From positions 1 to 20,378 of the forward strand of contig JBCBRH010000047.1 of assembly GCA_039819785.1 (NCBI GenBank): a stretch of DNA of 20,378 nucleotides. The letters are read 5' to 3'. This DNA is from JBCBRD01 sp039819785 (lineage in GTDB: Bacteria; Pseudomonadota; Alphaproteobacteria; Rhizobiales; Hyphomicrobiaceae). Each line of letters begins with the position of its first letter. Within the stretch, counting starts at the first letter, position 1. Shown here piece by piece: positions 15,651 to 20,378 of this stretch. The position numbers were made by a program, and so were the translations under genes. Below the pieces are notes generated by a model. That model was not told the origin of the DNA, made no database searches, and worked only from the letters and a program-made list of their open reading frames with translations.

Positions 15651-15994
15651 ATTGTTTCCCTTATCGCAGGATCGGGTTGCATGAGCCCATTCCAGCACAA
15701 GTCGAAGGTGTAATCAGCGCAGTCTTGAGAACGACAGTCGCGGCGGAGCTATCACAATTCTCCGATTTACGGCTTAACATAGGAGCGCCTACCCACATTG
15801 CCAAGCAGCCCTGACCGACCCAGTTGTCGCCCTCGTCTAAAGATGCAGCCAATCTGAACCGAAGTTGGCTACGAAATCGTTCATCTCGCGTTTCGGTCCG
15901 GGACCCAGATGCACCACCGATGCCAGTTGCAGGTGCCAGTGCTGGCCGTGGTTGCATGCTGTGCAAGGTAAACGGCCCGCTCGACCGCGATGGA
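15651..15994. other. Intergenic region between tilS and ftsH
   Basis: About 344 bases containing the ftsH leader. I see no gene or RNA; minus-strand frames here (for example 15661-16026) look like chance. No clear heat-shock (sigma-32) promoter and no clear tilS terminator were found. In many relatives tilS and ftsH are closer together, so the gap suggests separate ftsH transcription. Confidence 0.35.
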
Positions 15995-17527
15995 TCACGC
16001 CAGCCGTAGATCATAACCTTCGGCAAAAGGCCGCGCTGCGCGAAGTCTAAACCCTTTAAGGCCGGAAAATATGCTCCCGCGCCATGCCATTGTGATCGAC
16101 TTGAGCTCCGGCGGCAGTGTCATCAGATACCGATGAAGCACCGGACAGGCCCATAACGCGCCATCCCTCCGAACCACGGGCATCGTCGCCATCGCGGCAG
16201 CGGGAAGCTTCAAACGTTCAATTTCGGGAATAGACCGCCGCAATTGGGTCCAGCCTGCGTCCCCCAATGGCCCAACGACACCATCTGAAATGGCGCTGCG
16301 GCTGACCTCGACACTGAAACGCCCGCCATCCCAGTGCGCAATCTCACCCGGAGCAACAGACCTGACAGGAAATGCGACCCGGCCAACCTCGCGGTAAACA
16401 CGACAGACTTTCCCAGCACCACCAACCAACTCAATTTTGCAGCCACCAAGCGTCTTGCCAGCACCCGGTCCAGCGACCAACAGCCAGTCAAAGAGCGCCT
16501 CAACATCCGCCAGATCCGCATCGCGCGCCCCGCCACCGAAGGCCCGCAGCAAATCGCGAAGGATCGCAATACCGGCAAATCTGGTCTCAGCCGACGCAAA
16601 CCGGGCAAACCCGCATGTTGCAAACAAACCGTTGCGCAGATCAAGCCGCTCCTCCCGGGATCCTTCGAACAGCGCCATGTCGCGCAGTCGGTCCGCGCTC
16701 GCAAATGCCCGAAGCTCACCAAGCCTTCGAGCACTTAAGGCAATCTTATCAGCCCGCATGCCCAGACCGTCCAGAATAGCGAGCGCCTTACGGAACCGGA
16801 CACGTTCAAAATCGGTGTTGGTGTTACTGGCGTCTTGGACATAACCAACGCCAAGGCACTGGAGGTAGGCGAGCAGTCGCGCCCGGGGCAGATCGAGCAA
16901 AGGTCGCGCCAATGGAACATCAGGCAACGGCCTGCCATCCGCCCATAAGTTCAGCGCAATCCGGTCCATGGCCTGCATACCCATGAGGCCATCCGCACCA
17001 CTCCCCCTGGCCAGTCGCATCAACACGGTCTCGGCCTGATCCTCAAGGTGGTGCGCCATGACCAGCGTACGAGGGACCGATGTGTCGGAAGGCCGGCTAA
17101 AACCGTCATGGTCACGGTCATCAACTTCGCCATGAGCGCTGTATTCACGCAACGCATGGCGCGCCAGCAGATACCGCCGCGCATTTCGTGCGGCCTCTTG
17201 GAGCCCGCTATCCATCTGGTCATCGGGAACCCATGTCAGCGTCTGATGCGCAAGACCGAGGTCTGCCGCGTGCCTAGCAACGAAAGCGGCTTCACCCGCT
17301 GAGCCCGGTCGCAAACTATGATCGACCGTCACAACGTCCAGCCACACATCGGAGATGAGCTGTGGACCCCGCGCCTGCATCCAGCGGGCGACGAGGAACA
17401 TCAGTGCCATCGAGTCTGGCCCGCCTGACACGCACAGCGTCAGGCGACGACCTTCAAGCATCCCAAACAGTTCGTTTGCTTCGTCTTCACCAATCAGCTC
17501 GGCGTCATCGTGCATTAAACGCGGCAT
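15995..17527 (-). CDS. tilS: tRNA(Ile)-lysidine synthetase
   Basis: TilS puts lysine on C34 of the CAU-anticodon tRNA-Ile so that it reads AUA. The 510-residue product has the PP-loop ATP-pyrophosphatase motif SGGPDS (34-39) in LTLCVSGGPDSMALMFL. It also has the HHLEDQAETVLMRLARGSG segment and the DxSN-like QDASNTNTDFERVRFR motif of the catalytic domain. The C-terminal half is less conserved, as usual. The ATG at 17527 starts 14 bases after the cpoB stop codon, with AGCCAGG about 8 bases before it. A TTG at 17548 would overlap cpoB and an ATG at 17515 is also in frame. The tight spacing indicates translation from the cpoB message. Confidence 0.95.
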   Translation of the reverse strand: MPRLMHDDAELIGEDEANELFGMLEGRRLTLCVSGGPDSMALMFLVARWMQARGPQLISDVWLDVVTVDHSLRPGSAGEAAFVARHAADLGLAHQTLTWVPDDQMDSGLQEAARNARRYLLARHALREYSAHGEVDDRDHDGFSRPSDTSVPRTLVMAHHLEDQAETVLMRLARGSGADGLMGMQAMDRIALNLWADGRPLPDVPLARPLLDLPRARLLAYLQCLGVGYVQDASNTNTDFERVRFRKALAILDGLGMRADKIALSARRLGELRAFASADRLRDMALFEGSREERLDLRNGLFATCGFARFASAETRFAGIAILRDLLRAFGGGARDADLADVEALFDWLLVAGPGAGKTLGGCKIELVGGAGKVCRVYREVGRVAFPVRSVAPGEIAHWDGGRFSVEVSRSAISDGVVGPLGDAGWTQLRRSIPEIERLKLPAAAMATMPVVRRDGALWACPVLHRYLMTLPPELKSITMAWRGSIFSGLKGFRLRAARPFAEGYDLRLA

Positions 17528-17541
17528 GGCCAGACCTGGCT

Positions 17542-18633
17542 TTAGCAACCAAAGCGGCTGCGCTCGGATTGTGCCTTACGCTTCACATGCGCAGGCGCTT
17601 GCGGAAAACGGACCGTCAATTCACTCAAAGATGAGCAGGCCGCATCTTTCTGGCCAAGCTTTTCCAACGACATGGCCAACTTCAACAAGCTGTCTGGAGC
17701 CTTGGAGCCACTCCGGTAGTCCTCATAACCCTTCAAAAACGCACCGGCCGCAGACTTATATTGCCCGCGAACAAAATAGGTTTCACCCAGCCAGTATTGC
17801 GCATTCGACGCCAGCTGATCCTGCGGGAACCGTTTCACGAAATCACCGAAGGCCGACTCGGCAGACGTGTAGTCCTGCTGCAGAAGGTATCCGTAGGCCG
17901 TTTCGTAGATCGATTTCGTATCATCGGTCCCAATCGGCGCACGCGCGACCTGTTGAGATGCAGATGAATTCCACCCGCCAGCGCCCAAGGACGGTTCAGC
18001 CGGCTGTCCGCCCGCACCACCTGACAGATAGCCGCCGATCGGATCATTGAGCGCCCCGCCGCCATCGGCAGGTGTAATCGTCGTCGACCCAAACCCGCCG
18101 CCGGCTACCGGAGCCTGACTCGCCGTGCTGCCGCGAAAACGCGGCTCGGTTGAAGCGTAATTCGAGGCCCCGCCGTAAGGCTGGCCACCGACCGCATCGC
18201 CCCGTCGCCCACCACCCGTGGCAGCACCCATTTGGCGAGACAGTTGCTCCATTTGTGCGCTTAAGGCCCGGATCTGGGTCTCCATGGTGTCCAGGCGTGC
18301 GCTGTCGGCACCTGCGCCGCTGGCGAAGTTCCCGCCGCCATAGCCACCGCCGCTGATGACGGGAGCAGACCCCGCGCCTCCGGCAGCGCCAGAGCCGGCA
18401 AGCGATTCCAACGTCCCAATGACCACCTGCATATCGACGAGTTGCTGCTCAAGTTGCTGGACGCGTTTTTGAAGCTCACCGGTTTCAGCGGACTGAGCCA
18501 ACGCTGAAGCCGGGCCCCAAAGCACTGCGCCCGACACCATCAGGCAAGCGACAGCGCGCATCGGCCATGGCGAGCCAGCCATTGACCGGCGTAGCCGTGA
18601 ACAAGGTCTCGGTTGGATTTCAAAAAATTGCAT
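17542..18633 (-). CDS. cpoB: Cell division coordinator CpoB (YbgF)
   Basis: A periplasmic protein that in E. coli links the Tol-Pal system with peptidoglycan synthesis by PBP1B during division. The 363-residue product has a long-n-region signal peptide (hydrophobic core about 25-46, cut after ALA) and a first coiled coil (about 53-79, LQKRVQQLEQQLVDMQVVIG). A second coiled coil is at about 110-137. A long Gly/Ser-rich linker (about 138-235) follows, then a TPR domain from SIYETAYGYLLQQDYTSAES to the C-terminus. The linker is much longer than in E. coli YbgF (about 260 residues in all). The ATG at 18633 is preceded by GAGGACATT; ATGs at 18582 and 18561 would shorten the n-region. It sits between pal and tilS, as in relatives. 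Confidence 0.93.
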   Translation of the reverse strand: MQFFEIQPRPCSRLRRSMAGSPWPMRAVACLMVSGAVLWGPASALAQSAETGELQKRVQQLEQQLVDMQVVIGTLESLAGSGAAGGAGSAPVISGGGYGGGNFASGAGADSARLDTMETQIRALSAQMEQLSRQMGAATGGGRRGDAVGGQPYGGASNYASTEPRFRGSTASQAPVAGGGFGSTTITPADGGGALNDPIGGYLSGGAGGQPAEPSLGAGGWNSSASQQVARAPIGTDDTKSIYETAYGYLLQQDYTSAESAFGDFVKRFPQDQLASNAQYWLGETYFVRGQYKSAAGAFLKGYEDYRSGSKAPDSLLKLAMSLEKLGQKDAACSSLSELTVRFPQAPAHVKRKAQSERSRFGC

Positions 18634-18855
18634 AATGTCCTCGTGACCGGGCGAACGTGCGGGCGTCAATACGAACGAGACACCGAGAAGCGACGGGTTC
18701 GAAAGCGCGTTGTACCGCAGAGTGCAGATGCGCGAGGTTCATTGCAAGGCCCCGCTGCACCTGCACTGTGCGTGGTCCGCGGTGACGCAAACGAAAACGA
18801 GCAGTTCAGCAACCGGTTTGTAAGCAACGAGACTGCCACAAGAGCATATGCGGCA

Positions 18856-18867
18856 TGTTCATGAACA
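18856..18867. promoter_or_regulatory. 12-bp perfect palindrome between pal and cpoB
   Basis: TGTTCATGAACA is its own reverse complement. It lies in the 282-base gap between the pal stop and the cpoB start. It could be an operator for a dimeric regulator or may be chance; it does not match the alphaproteobacterial LexA box (GTTC-N7-GTTC). Confidence 0.25.
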
Positions 18868-18873
18868 ACGATT

Positions 18874-18901
18874 GAAAAAGCTTGCCCTCAAAGGGTCGCT
18901 T
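18874..18901 (-). terminator. Weak terminator-like hairpin after pal
   Basis: On the minus strand AAGC-GA-CCCT-TTG-AGGG-CAA-GCTT folds as two 4-bp stems around an internal loop and is followed by TTTTTC. It lies just past the pal stop codon. The stem is weak, so it may only lower read-through into cpoB. Confidence 0.4.
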
Positions 18902-18915
18902 AAGCCCTCGACAGC

Positions 18916-19455
18916 TTAGCCCGCCACACGGCTGTTGAGCACTGTTTGAGCGCGGCGGTTCTGCGACCAGCATGAGATGTCGTCGCAAACAGCAACAGGC
19001 CGCTCCTTGCCGTAAGATATCGTTCGCACGCGCGAAGAATTGATCCCGCTCTGGGCCAGGAAGTTCCGAACCGCGGTCGCACGCCGCGCACCCAACGCGA
19101 TGTTGTACTCCCGTGTCCCCCGCTCGTCCGCGTGCCCTTCAACTGTGATCGTGAACTGAGGGTACTTCTGCAGCCACTGCGCCTGCTTCTGAAGGGTCTG
19201 ACGCGCCTCCGGCGTGATGTCGGAGCTGTCCGTCGAGAAATACACGATGTCACCAACGTTCACGCTGAAGTCTCGTTGTGAACCGGGACGCGCATAGCCG
19301 CCGGCCCCATTGGCCCCACCGGGTCCAAGCTGGGCTGAGTCGGGTCCAGCCTGATTCGACGCGCATGCTTGCAACGTTGCAGCTGCCGCGATCAGTACCA
19401 ACCCGCGTGCGAACGTTCCTTTAAATAAGGAGCCCGCTGAATACCATACCGCCAT
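18916..19455 (-). CDS. pal: Peptidoglycan-associated lipoprotein Pal
   Basis: Pal is an outer-membrane lipoprotein that binds peptidoglycan and works with TolB and TolA in outer membrane constriction. The 179-residue product has a lipoprotein signal with lipobox LQAC (Cys31), a short Gly/Asn/Pro linker, then an OmpA-C domain: VYFSTDSSDITPEARQTL, the peptidoglycan-binding HADERGTREYNIALGARRA, and the VCDDISCWSQNRRA end with its cysteine pair, typical of Hyphomicrobiales. The ATG at 19455 is preceded by GAGAGGGATACGAC; the frame is open to 19578, but the added part has no signal features. TolB, usually directly upstream, is not found in the remaining 920 bases of the window. Confidence 0.97.
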   Translation of the reverse strand: MAVWYSAGSLFKGTFARGLVLIAAAATLQACASNQAGPDSAQLGPGGANGAGGYARPGSQRDFSVNVGDIVYFSTDSSDITPEARQTLQKQAQWLQKYPQFTITVEGHADERGTREYNIALGARRATAVRNFLAQSGINSSRVRTISYGKERPVAVCDDISCWSQNRRAQTVLNSRVAG

Positions 19456-20002
19456 GTCGTATCCCTCTCGGTCGTGCGATGATCGGACTGTGTCCGTCAC
19501 CCACGGCAGCTTCGTCCAAAGACGCTTTCTTAAACGAGCTACGCCCGTAGTCGTACGAAATTGTGACGGTGAATTCATACTTGGCCAATCTGTTACACCC
19601 GTTGCGCACAGGCTCGGAATGGATTAGCCGCAGCGAGCGGAAAATCGTGACAATTCAGCGACACCGCCCAAGCTCGGAAGCGCTCCGCTCCAACGGGTGG
19701 GATTGCGGCAAAATATCCCTAGCTCGCCGCATGACCGCTCAATAGATCTGGTTCCCGAAATCAGTGTCAGGTGTTCAGAATGGTTTGTGGGATGGCATCG
19801 CGATTCAAACAGCAATCGCGCCAACCGATCGTCACCGACAGTGGAATACAGCCCAACATCAAGGCTTCTTTCCCGGCCAAATAAAGCTCCGGCCCTAATA
19901 CGGGTCCAGACACAGGTCTGAACTCAAGCCAAAGCCAACTGGAATGAAAGTCCGCACAACTCAGGCCTGCCACCTCGTGAGCTGACCGACCCAACAGACA
20001 TG
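19456..20002. other. Gene-free stretch upstream of pal
   Basis: About 545 bases between the pal start and the terminator of the small lipoprotein genes. I looked for the end of tolB and for short exported proteins on both strands and saw neither; open frames here (19624-19824 minus, 19767-20114 minus, 19697-19921 plus) have no recognisable domain or ribosome site. The pal promoter should be here, but no strong -35/-10 pair stood out. Confidence 0.45.
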
Positions 20003-20034
20003 AAAAAGGCCGGACTGCATACGCAGGTCCGACC
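20003..20034 (-). terminator. Strong terminator after the small lipoprotein genes
   Basis: On the minus strand GGTCGGACCTGC (20023-20034) pairs with GCAGTCCGGCC (20008-20018), with one G-T pair and one bulged C, around the loop GTAT. It is followed by TTTTTC. It starts about 43 bases past the stop codon of the 41-codon gene and separates the lipoprotein unit from pal. Confidence 0.85.
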
Positions 20035-20076
20035 TCTTTCAAACGATTGCCCCGCCTAATGCGGAGCAGTGTCCGC

Positions 20077-20202
20077 TTAGCGTGCCAGTTCAGCAGCTGG
20101 AACAGCAGCACCAAGTTTCATTGGTGTGTGTGGAACTTCACGACGGCAAGCGCCGAGAGCAACAGCAGCAACAACGGCAGCGATGATGATTGTGTTTTTC
20201 AT
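20077..20202 (-). CDS. Tiny lipoprotein, 41 residues (paralogue 1)
   Basis: A complete 41-residue gene: MKNTIIIAAVVAAVALGAC then RREVPHTPMKLGAAVPAAEL and AR. It has a textbook lipoprotein signal (Lys2, hydrophobic core, lipobox LGAC with Cys19). The mature lipopeptide would be only 23 residues, Arg at +2 favouring the outer membrane. The ATG at 20202 lies 8 bases after GGAG; an ATG two codons earlier is only 2 bases from that site. A second, nearly identical gene lies 45 bases upstream on the same strand, and a strong terminator follows. Codons are strongly T-ending (9 of 11 Ala are GCT, all 5 Val are GTT), unlike the neighbours, which may mean high expression. I know no named family; the entericidins are similar in size but not in sequence. 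Confidence 0.8.
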   Translation of the reverse strand: MKNTIIIAAVVAAVALGACRREVPHTPMKLGAAVPAAELAR

Positions 20203-20247
20203 AGTCATGTCTCCAAGAATAGCCTGTAAGGCTTGGTAACCTAAGAT

Positions 20248-20378
20248 TTAGCGCGCAACTTCAACGGCAACCGGAACGTCGGCACCGAGTTTCATTGGCG
20301 TGTGTGGCACTTCGCGACGGCACGCGCCGAGCGCAACAGCTGCGATGACCGCTGAAATAACGATCAGCCCCTTAACAC
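20248..20378 (-). CDS. Tiny lipoprotein, partial (paralogue 2)
   Basis: The 5' end is cut by the window edge; 42 codons and the stop are visible, reading VKGLIVISAVIAAVALGAC then RREVPHTPMKLGADVPVAVE and VAR. It has the same lipobox LGAC and the same downstream RREVPHTPMKLGA as the neighbouring gene, with 21 identical residues in a row from AAVALGAC to KLGA. Codon use is mixed, unlike its partner. The start must lie within a few codons beyond 20378. The pair is a tandem duplication in which only the signal-peptide start and the last 9-10 residues differ. Confidence 0.78.
   Translation of the reverse strand, partial: VKGLIVISAVIAAVALGACRREVPHTPMKLGADVPVAVEVAR

Noticed and set aside
20047..20229. 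60-codon plus-strand frame at the right edge
   Set aside because: It is the antisense of the 41-residue lipoprotein gene, which has a lipobox, a ribosome site and a paralogue in the same frame.

Overview
The window looks like chromosome from an alphaproteobacterium, most likely of the order Hyphomicrobiales (Rhizobiales). The evidence is the run pal, cpoB (ybgF), tilS, ftsH ... folP ... glmM on one strand, a Pal with the C-terminal VCDDISCWSQNRRA segment, and at the left edge a palindromic intergenic repeat (GAGCATGTTC ... GAACATGCTC) of a kind I recall as common in rhizobial genomes. No rRNA, tRNA, CRISPR array, insertion sequence or prophage gene was seen. The genus is not determined.

Layout. 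1-1620: the repeat, then a GntP-family permease (-) with an extended -10 promoter. 1620-2325: a gene-poor stretch holding a decayed M23 peptidase fragment (+). 2326-6420, all (-): a glutathionyl-hydroquinone reductase, an exported SGNH hydrolase, an unusual one-frame fusion of a DoxX-like membrane protein with an L,D-transpeptidase, and a small exported Cys-containing protein of unknown function. 6542-7018 (+): a DUF427 protein. 7126-8130 (-): an outer-membrane beta-barrel. 8676-10034 (-): glmM. 10443-12064 (+): an orphan ParA-type ATPase followed by an unknown protein with a conserved-looking C-terminus. 12169-19455, all (-): folP, ftsH, tilS, cpoB and pal, each with its own spacing and several with intrinsic terminators. 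20077-20378 (-): two tandem, near-identical tiny lipoprotein genes (41 codons, and at least 42 codons cut by the window edge), ending in a strong terminator.

How they fit together. Much of the window serves the cell envelope. GlmM feeds UDP-GlcNAc synthesis, the L,D-transpeptidase crosslinks peptidoglycan or anchors proteins to it, Pal and CpoB link the outer membrane to peptidoglycan during division, FtsH does membrane protein quality control (and LpxC turnover in other bacteria), and an OMP and two lipoproteins are exported. TilS and FolP are housekeeping genes that travel with this block.

The most interesting parts are the tandem mini-lipoproteins beside pal where tolB is usually found, the ParA plus unknown-partner pair inserted between folP and glmM, and the DoxX-L,D-transpeptidase fusion.
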